Assembly: GCF_950295315.1 (NCBI RefSeq)
Contig: NC_080171.1
Location: forward strand, 109,898,378-109,962,377
Direction of reading: 5' to 3'
Source: Erinaceus europaeus
Lineage: Eukaryota; Chordata; Mammalia; Eulipotyphla; Erinaceidae
DNA: 64,000 nucleotides
The notes beneath the pieces are model-generated. The model had not been told where the DNA came from, ran no database searches, and saw nothing but the letters and a program-made list of their open reading frames with translations. This document shows positions 51,085 to 61,932 of this stretch, in pieces. A program made the position numbers and the translations under genes. Position 1 is the stretch's first letter, and every line of letters begins with the position of its first letter.

Positions 51085-51350
51085 TTTTTAATATTTTTAT
51101 TATATTTATTTATTTGATGGAGACCATCAGAAATCAAGAGGGAATGGAGTGATAAAGAGGGAGAGAGACATCTGCAACATGGCTTCACCACTTGCAAAGC
51201 TTGTATAGTCACCTGTACATGCTTGACTATGCCTGGCATATCTTAATTCAAACTTTTAGAACCTGCAAGTGGGGACAGGGGGCTCAAACCCGGGTCCTTG
51301 AGCATCATAACATGGGCGCTCAACCAGGTGCACCACCACCCGGCCCCACA
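51085..51350 (-). mobile_element. Type 2 SINE (antisense) with a small internal insertion
   Basis: Reversed tail 'attatatttatttatttgat', 'gcttcaccacttgcaaagct', an extra stretch (about 51200-51260), then 'gcaagtggggacagggggct' and 'gcaccaccacccggccc'. Confidence 0.88.
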
Positions 51351-51844
51351 AATACTTTCAGTTCATGTGTTTTTTCCTGTGTAATTTCTGACACCATGTT
51401 GGAAAGATCACTAAAGACTTTATAAGGGAGACTTACTCTCCACTTTGCCACACAACGCTATGAGCAGAAAATGGGGTTTTGAATTTGAAATATATGCAGT
51501 GTGGGGAAGCTAGATGGTTTCTGACAGGCTTCCTGGAAAGTTTTGCTGGCTCCTCAACATGTAATAAGCTATTATAGACAGCCCTCATTTCCTATAGAGT
51601 GTCTCACAATAGCTCACTTTTCACATTTACTTGGTGCTGATGAACACTTAAAAAAAATTACTGGGTACAATGCACTGGAATGAGTAACTTTCATATGACA
51701 CTTATTTTAAAATATTGGAAAGTTTTTAAAGTATGAATCAAGATATGCCAGCGATGTTCAACCATGTGCAGGTGGTTATACAACTAAACTCTGCAGGTGC
51801 GCCCCTCAGATGTTTTAGTACTGATGGTTTACTGAGAAGAGGTT

Positions 51845-52385
51845 TTTTAAATTTATTTATTTATTTATAAAAAGGAAAAATTGACTAAACCATAGGCTAA
51901 GAGGGGTACAAGCACACACAATTCCCACCACCAGAACTCCGTATCCCATCCCCTCCCCTGATAACTTTCCTATTCTTTAACCCACTGGGAGTATGGACCC
52001 ATGGTCATTGTGGGATGCAGAAGGTAGAAGGTCTGGCTTCTGTAATTCTTCCCTGCTGAACATGGGCATCGACAGGTCAATCCATACTCCCAGCCTGCCT
52101 CTCTCTTTCCCTAGTAGAGTGGGGCTCTGGGGAAGCAGAGCTCTAGGACACATTAGTGGGGTTGTCTGTCTAAGGAAGTCTGGTCGGCATCATGGAATCA
52201 TCTGGAATCTGGTGGCTGAAAAGAGAATCAACATAAAAAGGCAAATAAATTGTTGATCAATCATGAATTTAAAGGCTGGGATAGTGCAGATGAAGAGAAG
52301 GGGGTTACTCTTCTAGAATAGTGAAGATGAAGAGTAGGAACATTCCAAGCTGCCCCAATATCGACCCAGCTTCCTCAGGTGTAGC
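51845..52385 (-). mobile_element. L1 3' UTR (antisense)
   Basis: From the reversed tail ('aaatttatttatttattt') through 'aattcccaccaccagaactc', 'gcttctgtaattcttccctg' and 'atctggtggctgaaaagag'-type text to 'cagcttcctcaggtgtagca', where it abuts the sense copy at 52386. Confidence 0.85.
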
Positions 52386-54215
52386 AGTGAGCTAAGTCAG
52401 GAAGATAAAGATAAATATGGGATGATCCACTCATAAACAGAAATTGAGAAAGAAGAACAGAAAGGGAAACTAAAAGTAGGATTTCACTGAATTTGGAGTA
52501 GGGCACCAAAGCAAAAACCCTGGGATGAGGGTGAGGGTGGATGTTTGGCTTCCTGGGGTGTCGGGGGAGGGAGGGTGCTGGATGGGATGGGACACAGTCT
52601 TTTGGTGGTGGGAATGGTGTTTATATACACTCCTATTAATTTGTAGTCATATAAATCACTATCTAATTAACATGAGAGGGTAAAAATTGATTGTCTCGAA
52701 CTTTTTAAAGCACAGACTGAGACTTTTTAATACATAGGATGAGTCTTTGATATATTGACTCTCTCAAAAGCTTAGACCAGGGAGAACAGAAGCAACTGGT
52801 GGCACAGCTATATACAAATAATGTCAAAGGACATAAATTATGGTGATGTTGTGTATGATACAGCAAATACTAACAAAGGAATTTTTCAAAGTTAACCCAA
52901 TTGCCAAATAATGTGATTATAACAATAACTATCTATTGTCTTCTTAACCCTAAGACAGCAGGAACCTCCCACTTCCTCTACAGAACCTATATTTCCCACA
53001 GTCCTGGAACCTCTAGGTTGGGGCTCACTTTCCTGCGTAGTTCTCTCATTTCATACCAAATGATATTGCATCCACTGATCCCAGCCTAATCAATGCAACG
53101 AGTACCACCTCAGCATGTTTCACCTCAGACTATGTCCAGAGACTCAAGTATGGAATGTCAACCCTTCAGCCTCATTACTCGGGTGAGACCTTTCCTTTCA
53201 TAGTATTCTCTAATTCCATTCCAGGTGGTTCACTTCCTAACAAAGTCCCAAAACCTAGATATAGACCAGGTCCCGTGAAATAGAGCATATGTTCACAAGT
53301 ATCCATAAATTAGGGCAAAATATATACCTGAAAGCAAAAGTACACAATAGTCTGCAGTGAGTCAGTATCAAGTTCCTAATGAAATAGTATCTAATTAGAC
53401 TTAGATACCCTCCTCACCTACTTCCTATTACAATTCTCTCTCTCACTCCAAAGCTAACCTTAGCAAAACAAGGACTACTATTGTTTTCGCCAGGCTGGCT
53501 TCATGGGCGGGTAACAGACGACCCAGAACTCATGGCTGGGTTGTACGCAGTATCTCTTTATTCATGCAGGACGCAGCGCAATCTATACCAAGCTAAGCTA
53601 AACTAAAAACTACAAACAATCTTGTCCTTATAAATATACTAACCCAGTAGGGTGGGAACAGGATGCGAAGCAGAGAGGGTGGAGAGAAAAGTGACTGGTG
53701 AAAATCAGGATATGACCAGGAGAGGGGGCGGAGCAGGCAAGAATTCTACCACTGAACCACCAATGCCCTGGAGGGAGGGTGGTGCTTGTTAACAGCGGTT
53801 ATGTAAATAGAATGAAGTGGTTATGTAAATAGAATAGTGTTAAGCAGGGGGGATTAAACCAAATGAAACAGAAGAGGTTTTTAGAAGCATACCAACAGAC
53901 TACAAAAGCTGAATAAGGGCAAGAGACTGGCATACTTTAATGATGACTCTTCAGTCACTATCAAGCCACCCCATCAGCTGGGGCCCTAGTCAAGGAGTCC
54001 TGAGATTACCGAACAGACATGATGGGCCTAGACCTCAAATAAATCCCTCTCTCCATTGTTACTGGTCATCTCTATCAGGAACAACAAAATAGACCCCTTT
54101 ATGGGCCCCCCCCCATAGGACCTTGCCCTCAACTTGGATCAATAACAGTAGAGAATGTTCCATCCTCCAAAGGGAGGATGGACAACATACTCTATGCTAC
54201 ATCTGAGGGAGAAGA
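52386..54215 (+). mobile_element. L1 3' end with long 3' UTR (sense), LTR inside
   Basis: This copy joins L1 ORF2-end text ('gctaagtcaggaagataaag', 'gatccactcataaacagaaa') to the long 3' UTR ('gggatgggacacagtctttt', 'taagacagcaggaacctccc', 'cctagacctcaaataaatcc'). It is the best evidence that these abundant blocks are the 3' UTR of the hedgehog L1. A solo LTR (53479-53897) interrupts it. The 3' tail proper is missing. Confidence 0.8.
53479..53897 (-). mobile_element. Solo ERV LTR A (antisense)
   Basis: A 419 bp LTR inside the L1 3' UTR, flanked by the 6-base duplication 'gactac' (53473-53478 and 53898-53903). On the minus strand it begins 'tgttggtatgcttct', has a polyadenylation signal in 'gcatgaataaagagat' and is GC-richer than its surroundings. 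A 6-base duplication fits a betaretrovirus-like (ERVK-type) integrase. No viral genes are attached. Confidence 0.85.
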
Positions 54216-54571
54216 GGCATTTAACATGCATAACTTGGGCATGATTTGCAAAAGGGACAAACTTCCCGCTATTATTTTTTCCTAATATGAAAAGTGTTAA
54301 CTTGACCTTTGCTCAATATTTACTTGACTATGATTTTTAAGTTTCATTTTACTAAATTAGATGAACTATAGAGTTATAGCATATCATCAGCAATTTAGAA
54401 GTCATCAAAGCAGTTTAAATGCCAACCTGCTCAAAGAGGATTTAAATGCATCATAGTGCCCTGGGGGCTGTGAAAATGAACTCAAGGATATATTAACCAT
54501 ATGCTAATCTCACCAACTTTCAGTTGAAAATTTTGCTGTGGTCGTTTTATGAATTAAAATTTATTCTTGCC

Positions 54572-54815
54572 AGAGTCAGAGCTAGTGCAGTGGGCTAAGC
54601 ACACATGGCGCAAAGCGCAAGGACCAGTGTTAGGATCCCAGTTCGAGCCCCCGGCTCCCCACCTGCAGGGGAGTCCCTTCACAGGCAGTAAAGCAGGTGT
54701 GCAGGTGTCTCTTTCTCTCCCTCTCTGTCTTCCCCTCCTCTCTCCATTTCTCTCTGTCCTATCCAATAAGTACAAAAATAAAACAACAAGGGCAACAAAA
54801 GGGAATAAATAATAA
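54572..54815 (+). mobile_element. Type 1 SINE
   Basis: 'agagctagtgcagtgggcta', B box 'agttcgagccc', 'cacctgcaggggagtccctt', tail 'aaaacaacaagggcaacaaa'. Confidence 0.94.
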
Positions 54816-54849
54816 TAAAAAAAGTTATTCTGTAAAAATTGGCACAGTT

Positions 54850-55130
54850 GAGGGTGGGGCAGTAGTGCCGTGGGTTAAGTGCACATGGTGCAAAGCGCAA
54901 GGATCCCTATTCGAGCCCCCGGCTCCCCACCTGCAAGGAGGTTGCTTTATAATCAGTGAAGCAGGCCTGCAGGCTTCTATCTTTCTATTTTTCTCTCCTC
55001 CCTCTGTCTTTCCCTCCTCTCTTCATTTCTCTGTCCCATCCAGCAACATTACGACATCAATAACAACAATAATAATAACCACAACAATAAAAACAAGGGC
55101 AACAAAAAAGAAAATAAATAAAATATTTTT
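54850..55130 (+). mobile_element. Type 1 SINE
   Basis: 'ggcagtagtgccgtgggtta', B box 'attcgagccc', 'cacctgcaaggaggttgctt', tail 'aaaaacaagggcaacaaaaa'. It follows the previous SINE in tandem after about 35 bases. Confidence 0.94.
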
Positions 55131-55288
55131 TAAAAATGACACAGTGTTCCTTCCCTTTAAATAATATCACTGATGATTCTGTATTAGCATTGATGAGAAA
55201 TATATTGTACCACTTCCTACCCTCCAGTGGTTAAACTACAAACTGACAACTATTTCTTTTACGTATGCTAAAGATGACAATTGTGATG

Positions 55289-55642
55289 TGTCAGGCTAGC
55301 TTCACAGGCAGGAGAAAGACACGACCAGGGACTCATGGCTGCATGGTACACAGTTCAGTCTTTATTCATGGGGTACGCAGCGCAATCTAATCTATCTCTA
55401 ATCACAATCCTGTCCTTATATATCCTGCGGCAGAAGAGTCAGGTCCGAAGAGGATGTATGTAGGATAGGGGGTGGGGAGAAGGAAAAAGCGTGCAAAACA
55501 GTGAGGATTAAACCAATGCCCTGGAGGCAGGGCAGTGCTTAGTTAACAGTGGTTATGTAAATAGAATACAGTGTTAAGCAGGGGGGATTAAACCAGTGAA
55601 ACAGAAGGGGTCTTAGAAGCAGAATTTAGAAGCAGACCAATA
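55289..55642 (-). mobile_element. Solo ERV LTR B (antisense)
   Basis: A 354 bp relative of LTR A: shared 'cgcagcgcaatct', 'aatgccctggagg', 'ggttatgtaaatagaat' and 'gcaggggggattaaacca'. It is flanked by its own duplication 'gtgatg' (55283-55288 and 55643-55648). The polyadenylation signal (reversed 'tctttattcatggg') is present. It lacks about 65 bp compared with LTR A. It is an independent insertion. Confidence 0.87.
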
Positions 55643-55674
55643 GTGATGTCTGGAGATGCAGCACATATAACAAC

Positions 55675-56780
55675 AATTTCTTTTTATTGAGGAGGGTCAA
55701 TGCTTTACAGTACAATCACATATATATAAATAACTGCATTATGCACACAACCCCACAGTTCTCTTTCTCCTCTCCCTACTCCTCTTCCCCCAGAGTTCCT
55801 TGCTGTGATGCAGCACACCATATGCCCAGTTGATGTTTCACTTTGTTTTCTCCATCCTACCCCTAATTATTGGGTCTCATTTATAAAGTGAGATCATTCG
55901 GTATTTATCCTTCTCTTTTTGGCTTATCTCACTTAGCATGATGTCTTCCAGCTTCATCCAAGGTGGCGCAAAGGAAACAACCTTATCACTTTTAATAGTT
56001 GAATAGTATTCTGTCCTGTGTACACCACATTGTTTTTAGTCACTCACCTGTTCTTGGACATCTGGCAATTAGTTTTGGCAATTAAAAAAGTTTTGGCAAT
56101 TAGAAACTGTACTATATGAATATAGGTAAACATAGATATCTTCTGAGAGGTGTTTCCCTTGGATAAATCCCCAGGAGAGAAATTGCTAAGACATGTGGTA
56201 GGTCTATTAGTGTTCACATAGAGGAACACCACTGATTTTTGTATGTTGATTTTGTAGCCTGCTACTTTACTGTACTGTTCAATAATTTCCAGGTTTTTTT
56301 TTTTAATGGGAGCTTTAGGGTTTTCTATATGAACTGTCCTAACATCTGCAAGTAGTGACAGTTTATCTTTTCCAGTCTGGATGTCTTTAACTCTTTCTCT
56401 TGCCTAATTGTTTTGGCTAGGACTCCAACACTATGTTGAATAGTAATGGTGACAATGGGCAGCCTTTCCTTTTACCTAATAGAGAGGAAAGGCTATGAGT
56501 TTTTCACAATTGTATATGATGTTGACTGTTGGTTTGCTGCATACAGACTCAAATGAGCTTGAGGAATTTCCCATCTATTCCTATTTGTTTTGATGTTTTG
56601 ATCAGAAATGGGTGTTGGATCTTGTCAAAGGAGTTTTCCGCATTTATTGAAATAATCATATTTTGGTTTTCCTTTTGTTGATATGGTGAATCACATTTAT
56701 TGATTTATATAAGCTGAACCAGTGTTGCATCCTTGGGATAAAGCCTACTTGGTAATGGTATACAATCTTCTTAATATAAA
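55675..56780 (-). mobile_element. L1 3' end and ORF2 part (antisense)
   Basis: It runs from a 3' end ('tttattgaggagggtcaatg'), through 'atcattcggtatttatcctt', 'aatagtattctgtcctgtgt' (ORF2/3' region) to reverse-transcriptase text ('actccaacactatgttgaat', 'gataaagcctacttggtaat'). It is broken by internal deletions at about 56230. Confidence 0.82.
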
Positions 56781-56784
56781 AAGG

Positions 56785-57010
56785 CAACACTGACAAAACC
56801 ATAGGACAAGAGGGGTACAACTCCACACAATTCCCACCACCAGAACTCCGTATCCCATCCCCTCCCCTGATAGCTTTCCTATTCTTTAACCCTCTGGGAG
56901 TATGGACCCAAGGTCATTGTGGGATGCAGACGGAAGGTCTGGCTTCTGTAATTGCTTCCCCGCTGAACATGGGCATTGACAGATTGATCCATACTCCCAG
57001 CCTGCTTTTA
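56785..57010 (-). mobile_element. L1 3' terminus (antisense), nested
   Basis: A young-type end fragment: 'caattcccaccaccagaact', 'tctgggagtatggaccca', 'gcttctgtaattgcttcccc', 'atccatactcccagcctgc'. It sits between two parts of an older L1. Confidence 0.9.
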
Positions 57011-57520
57011 TTGTCAAATGTACATTTCTGTTGCTTCTCTTTCTGATAAACTGATGATTCTAATTTTGTCTGCTTTAAGTCATCACACATCTCTGGTATT
57101 ATTTTTATTGTCTCTTAGCCCCTTCTTTAGGTCTGACACTTTTTTGTTTATTGTTCCTGCTTAATTTTCACTGTTACAGATTCTTTCTTTAGTCTCTGTT
57201 GTTCTGCTTGAAAGACCCTTACCTCTATTTGCTAATCTATTTATTTTGGCCTTCTGCTCAGCTATTAAAGCTCTTAGTTCACTTATTGTGTAACTTTACT
57301 TTGCTGCTGTGTCTTCTGGCTCTGCTGTTGTGCTATTTTGCTGGGCTGCTGTGGCATTCATTTTGGCTAATGCTGCAATTAATTCACCCATTTTGGCACT
57401 TGGTTCTTTTTTTTTTTTTCTTCTGTTTTGACTCCTATTCCTTTTCCATAGGGGTTTTCTTCCATGGGTTTTAGCGCTTCAATGGCAAACATATGGACTA
57501 CTTTTTCAGGTTCCACTTCA
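57011..57520 (-). mobile_element. L1 ORF1 N-terminal region (antisense)
   Basis: On the minus strand a frame begins MEENPYGKGIGVKTEE near 57460 and continues Lys/Glu- and Ala-rich text (MGELIAALAKMNATAAQQN), then SELRALIAEQKAKI, which looks like a coiled coil, as in L1 ORF1. Stops interrupt it. Adjacent to the 5' UTR that follows, this fixes the L1 orientation. Confidence 0.65.
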
Positions 57521-58560
57521 AAGTTTTTTATTGTATCAAGTTTCTTAGAGGTTTTATTCTTGATGAGCTGGTTCTGGTGGGCTGAATTTTCTCAGACTCC
57601 CCATTCTGTCTATTGGAAACACATTCCAAGTTACCCTGTGGTCTGAAGGGAGCGTTGACTAGTGGTGTCATGTGTGTGCCACACTGAGAAGAGATCACTT
57701 GGGGTACACACAAAGTGGTCCCTGGGGTGGTCAGTGTGCTTGAAGTTTTTTCAGTAAGACAGAGTGGGCCGCTGACCTGAGGAGGTTTCAGTGGTGTCCT
57801 TGGGATGGTCAGTGGCAGAGTCCTTTCCTAGATGGAGGGCCACCTGACTGTCACTGGGTGGGACACCTGATGTCTGGAAGGTGCACAGGGGGCTCAGTAG
57901 TTCCCCTCTATGCAGAAGGGGTGTAACCCTGTTGTCTCTGGGCCTGGTATGCAAAGTCTTGTGGTGCAAGAGGGGATTCAACTGGTGGGGCCCAGTGTGG
58001 GCCAACAGTGAGTTAGTGGTGTTCCTACTCTGGCTCTGTGTGACACACACCTGGAAGCTGGGATCCACACCAACAATAACACAGTAAAACATGGGGGCTT
58101 AGGAGTCGCTCTGGGTCCAGTGGATTCGCATGCAGGTGTTGGGATATGCACTCCCCAGAACACAGTAGAGCCTGGGAGGAAAGACCACTGTAGCACCCTT
58201 GAATGCATAGGCTATAACTGCAGTCAGCACTCACCCACCCTAACACAGTGAGGTCTGGGGAGAGAGCTACTGTGGCCACCCTGGATACCTAGGAGCTGGG
58301 GCCCACACTCAGCAACCTGACCAGTGGAGACTGGAGGGGAGAGGCCAGTCTGGTTAGCCTAGGCAAGCAAGCATGAGTTGGGGACTGCACTTGTCAGCGC
58401 AAACACAGTGAAATCAAGGAATTGGGGGTTGAACTCACCTAACCTAATACTGTGAACTCTGTGTGTGTTGGGGGGGGGGGGAAGCTGGTCTGCTTCCCCT
58501 AAGCACAATTGTGGGCCACTCACATTTATTGGAAACACGCTGAGTGCAGAAACTAATTAG
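57521..58560 (-). mobile_element. L1 5' UTR (antisense) with degenerate tandem units
   Basis: GC-richer than its surroundings. From about 58060 to 58540, units of about 75-85 bases recur, each containing a variant of 'aacacagtgaggtctgggg' (58073, 58158, 58241, 58404). Position next to ORF1 and the GC-rich, repeated structure fit an L1 5' UTR with promoter activity. Confidence 0.65.
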
Positions 58561-58801
58561 ATAGGAACAGTGCTTTCAGGGAAAAATATATAAGAACAGG
58601 CAACTTGGAGCACCAGAACTGGGTGGTGGAGGCATGGGATGGTAAAGAGAAATTTAACAGATGCTTTTTTTCTGGGAATTCAAGCAAATTTCAGTGGAAA
58701 AGGAAAATGTAGATTTGGGAATTTGTCAAATCCCAACAGTGGTTATGTGAAGAGGACATTTCAGGTGGAGTAACTCTCCACATAAAGGCCCTGAGGTTCT
58801 T

Positions 58802-59620
58802 CTAGCGTTTGCCCTTCTTCCGTAGCCAGTCAACAGCGTCAGGTTGAGCCTGATGTAAAGTTTCGAGACCTCCTTTGAATCTGGAGAGGTGGCAGTCGTT
58901 GACTATGTGGGTCATAGTCTGTCTGGAGCCGCAGGGGCAGTTCGGGTCTGGCTCCCCAGCAATGGAACATAGTGGCGCACCAGCCATGGCCTGTTCGATA
59001 GCGATTGAGGAGGGCCCAATCATAACGTGCTAGGTCAAAGCTGGGTTGACGCTTGCAGGGGTCTGTGATGAGGTGTTTGTTCTTTACCTCAGCTGACTGC
59101 CAACTCTGTTTCCAAGAGTCTGGAACAGAGAAGTTCAGTGTAGGCGTAGGGGACCAGATTGGGTGACGAGACGTCAAGCGTTGGACAGGGTGGGCGAAGA
59201 TATCCACGTATCTTGGCAGGTCCGGTGGAGCGTAGACGTGGGAAATGAACTTAGATGATGCCGCATCCCGACGAATATCTGGCGAGGCGATGTTGCTAAG
59301 AACTGGCAGCCATGGAACCGGGGTGGAAGGGATGGTTCCAGAAATTATCCTCATGGAGGAATATAATTTGGAATCGACCAAGTGGACATGGGGGCTACGG
59401 AACCATCCTGGGGCACAGTATTCTGCAGAGGAATAGCATCATGCCAGAGATGATGATCGTAGTGTGGAAGCGCTCGCGCCCCATGAGGAGCTGGCCAGTC
59501 TTGCAATGATGTTATTCCTCGCGCCCACCTTTGCTGCAGTTTTTATGAGATGTTCGTGAAATGACAGGGTGCGATCGAGAGTAACACCAAGATAGACTGG
59601 CTGGGCTTCATGCCGGCCCT
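58802..59620 (-). pseudogene. Non-L1 LINE fragment: reverse-transcriptase C-terminus
   Basis: On the minus strand a frame reads PVYLGVTLDRTLSFHEHL, then KVGARNNIIARLASSSWGA, a TGA at 59439-59441, then APGWFRSPHVHLVD, MRIISGTIPSTPVPWLPVLS, RYDWALLNRYRTGHGWC. After a frameshift near 58965-58985 it ends CPCGSRQTMTHIVNDC, DAVDWLRKKGKR and a TAG at 58802-58804. 'YLGVTLDR-LSF--H' is the last conserved RT block of CR1/Jockey-type LINEs, and CxC-x7-H-x4-C is their terminal zinc knuckle. It is not L1. About 270 codons carry one stop and one frameshift. CpG sites are numerous, unlike the rest of the window. Upstream RT and endonuclease are missing (5'-truncated) and no clear 3' tail or target duplication is seen. 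Confidence 0.85.
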
Positions 59621-60084
59621 GAGGTGGAAAGGCAGAGCACATTACTGGGACAAACAAGATGCTGGATGGGATTCAGTTGAAATTCAGGTAATAAATGGTG
59701 AGAAAAGAGGAGTCTGGGGACCAGGTATGAGCCACACAGGAGTGTGGAGGGGCCCTGAGTTTCAACAGAAGGAGGTCATGGAACCAAGCGGGAGATGCTT
59801 ATCAAGTCCCTTGGGCAGGGGACATACAAGAACCTACTCTATCGGAAGATGGTTCCCTAGGACCTGGAGGTGAAACGAGTGATTGGAATTGCTTCAGAAC
59901 CCAGACTAGAGGCTCTAACATTACATGCTGTAGCTGAGAAGATGATTTACAATCAGGAATGACTTAAAAGAGAGCCACCTGATTTTGAGCTAGACCAGTG
60001 CTTAAAGGTACACCAGTTCAACAGTTCCAAGCATATACTACATAATTCTATAAAGTTATAACTATATTCATGATCCCTATACCA
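59621..60084. other. Unclassified sequence between two LINE pieces
   Basis: I cannot assign this block. On the plus strand one frame reads KREMLIKSLGQGTYKNLLY, a stop, DLEVKRVIGIASEPRLEAL, TLHAVAEKMIYNQE and another stop (about 59790-59960), which has a protein-like composition. It may be a decayed processed coding sequence or chance. No splice sites were identified. Confidence 0.3.
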
Positions 60085-60240
60085 TCTTCACTTTGGCTGA
60101 TACTGTAATTAATTCATCCATTTTGGTATTTGGTTCTTTTTTTTTTTCTTCTACATTTTGAATCCCATTCATTTTCAATGGAGGTTTTCTTCCATGGGTT
60201 TTATCACTTCAATGGCAAACATGTGGACTAGTTTTCACTG
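60085..60240 (-). mobile_element. Second L1 ORF1-region copy (antisense)
   Basis: 'taattaattcatccatttt', 'ttggttctttttttttttc', 'tttcttccatgggttttatc' and 'aatggcaaacatgtggacta' match 57370-57505 in the same orientation at roughly 80%. About 155 bases only. Confidence 0.75.
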
Positions 60241-60879
60241 ATCTTTATTAATATGCTAATAGTTATAATGTCGATATTAATTAAACAGCTAGATTTTTAG
60301 CTCTGCACTATGTATTCTTACATTTGAGAACAACTCTTTTTTTTCTCCAACTGCTGTGACTATTCCTGCATGCAAACACTTCAAGATGAAATTGTGAAAG
60401 ATCTCATTTTATTTCAGGGTTCATTTAGGATAAGTATACATCATTTCATTATCAAAACTAGTACTAGTTATATAGTGATAGGAATTAATTCAATTTCCTT
60501 TATGTCCCTTAGTGGTATTTTAAATATTTTTGGACAGTTTCTTGTTAATTTTATTGTTTGTGATTCTATTATAACTGAGATCCAGGTTTTCTACATTTTT
60601 AGCTAATTAGTTACAGGTGAAAAGAAAACTTAATTGATTTAGAGAATTGCTTTCATAAAAAAGCACATTGCTCTTATTTTACTTTTTATTGTTCCCAGAA
60701 AATATTCTTGCATTTTAAAGAGAAAATAATGAAAATCTGTCTTAATTTCAAATTATTATGTTCTTGCATTTCCTTCTCTAGCTAAATGTGCCTAATAATT
60801 AGGGAACACTTTGGTTAGACTGTTAGGAAGACCTAGAATATTCATCCTTTACAATTATGTGAAGTTTTTCTTAAGATTT

Positions 60880-61212
60880 TTCTTTAATTAATTAATTAGT
60901 TAATTAATTTTGCCTCCAGGGTTATTGCTGGGGCTTGGTGCCTACACTACAAATCCACTATTCCTGGCAGCCATTTTTTTCATTATGTTGTTGTTATTCT
61001 TGTTGTTTTATTGTTGGATAGGACAGAGAGAAATCAAGAGAGGAGGAGAAGCCAGAGAGGGGGAGAGAAAGATAGACACCTGCAGACCTGCTTCACCACT
61101 TGTGAAGCGACTCCCCTGCAGGTGGGGAGCTGGGGGCTCAAACTGGGATCCTTAATCCATTGTGCTTCATACTATATGTATTTAACCTGATATGCCAATG
61201 CCCAGCTCCCTA
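60880..61212 (-). mobile_element. Type 1 SINE (antisense) with extension
   Basis: 'tgcctccagggttattgctg', 'ttggataggacagagagaaa', 'gcaggtggggagctgggggc', ending 'gatatgccaatgcccagctc'. The reversed A-rich tail is a TTAA run. Confidence 0.92.
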
Positions 61213-61254
61213 AAAGCTCTTTTTCTTAATAGAAATGCAAACTTCAGGAAGTCA

Positions 61255-61530
61255 GGCGGTAGGAAGTCGGGCAGTAGCCCAGCGGGTTTAGCGCACGTGG
61301 TACAGAGCCTAAGGCCCAGCTTAAGGATCCAGCTTTGAGCCCCAGGCTCCCCACCTGTTGGAGAGTCACTTCACAAGCAGTGAAGCAGGTCTGTAGGTGT
61401 CTTTCTCTCCCCCTCTGCCTTCCCCATCTCTCTCCATTTCTCTCTGTCCTATCCAACAACAATGACATCAAAAACAACAATAATAACTACAGCAATAAAA
61501 AACAAGGGCAACAAAAGGGAATAAATAAAT
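61255..61530 (+). mobile_element. Type 1 SINE
   Basis: 'gggcagtagcccagcgggtt', weak B box 'ctttgagcccc', 'ccacctgttggagagtcact', tail 'aaacaagggcaacaaaaggg'. A short duplicated start ('gtcaggcggtaggaa') precedes it. Confidence 0.93.
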
Positions 61531-61704
61531 TTAAAAAAAGAATGCTAACTTCAAAGTGATTCTAGGGCCATGGTAAGAAATAATGCTTTGAGATTTGCTA
61601 TTTCCCCATATTCAAAATTCTACTTGACTATCATTGACCTCCCTATCCTCATGACACATGACAATCTAAATAAACCAAAACATTACTTTTGCAGAAATAT
61701 GGAG

Positions 61705-61932
61705 TAGAGGGACCTGGTGGTAGCGCACCTGGTTGAGTGCACATATTACAATGCGCAAAGACCGGGGTTCAAGCCCACCCACTCCCCACCTGCAGGAGGA
61801 AAGCTTCGCTTAGTGGTGAAGCAGTGCTGCAAGTGTCTGTTGCTATCTGTCTCCTCTCTTCCTTTCAGTTTCTGGATGTCTTTATCAATAAATAAAGATA
61901 TTAAAATAAAGTTTTTTACAATAAAAAAAAAA
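61705..61932 (+). mobile_element. Type 2 SINE
   Basis: 'gacctggtggtagcgcacct', B box 'ggttcaagccc', 'gaagcagtgctgcaagtgtc', tail 'tcaataaataaagat' and an A-run. Confidence 0.94.

Noticed and set aside
53898..55288. Interval between two LTRs considered as a provirus interior
   Set aside because: The interval holds L1 3' UTR, unassigned intron sequence and two SINEs, with no gag, pol or env text, and each LTR has its own duplication.
57199..57474. Hydrophobic plus-strand open frame of about 90 residues resembling membrane protein text
   Set aside because: It is the antisense of an L1 ORF1 coding region. T-rich reverse complements of Lys/Glu-rich genes give such false hydrophobic frames.
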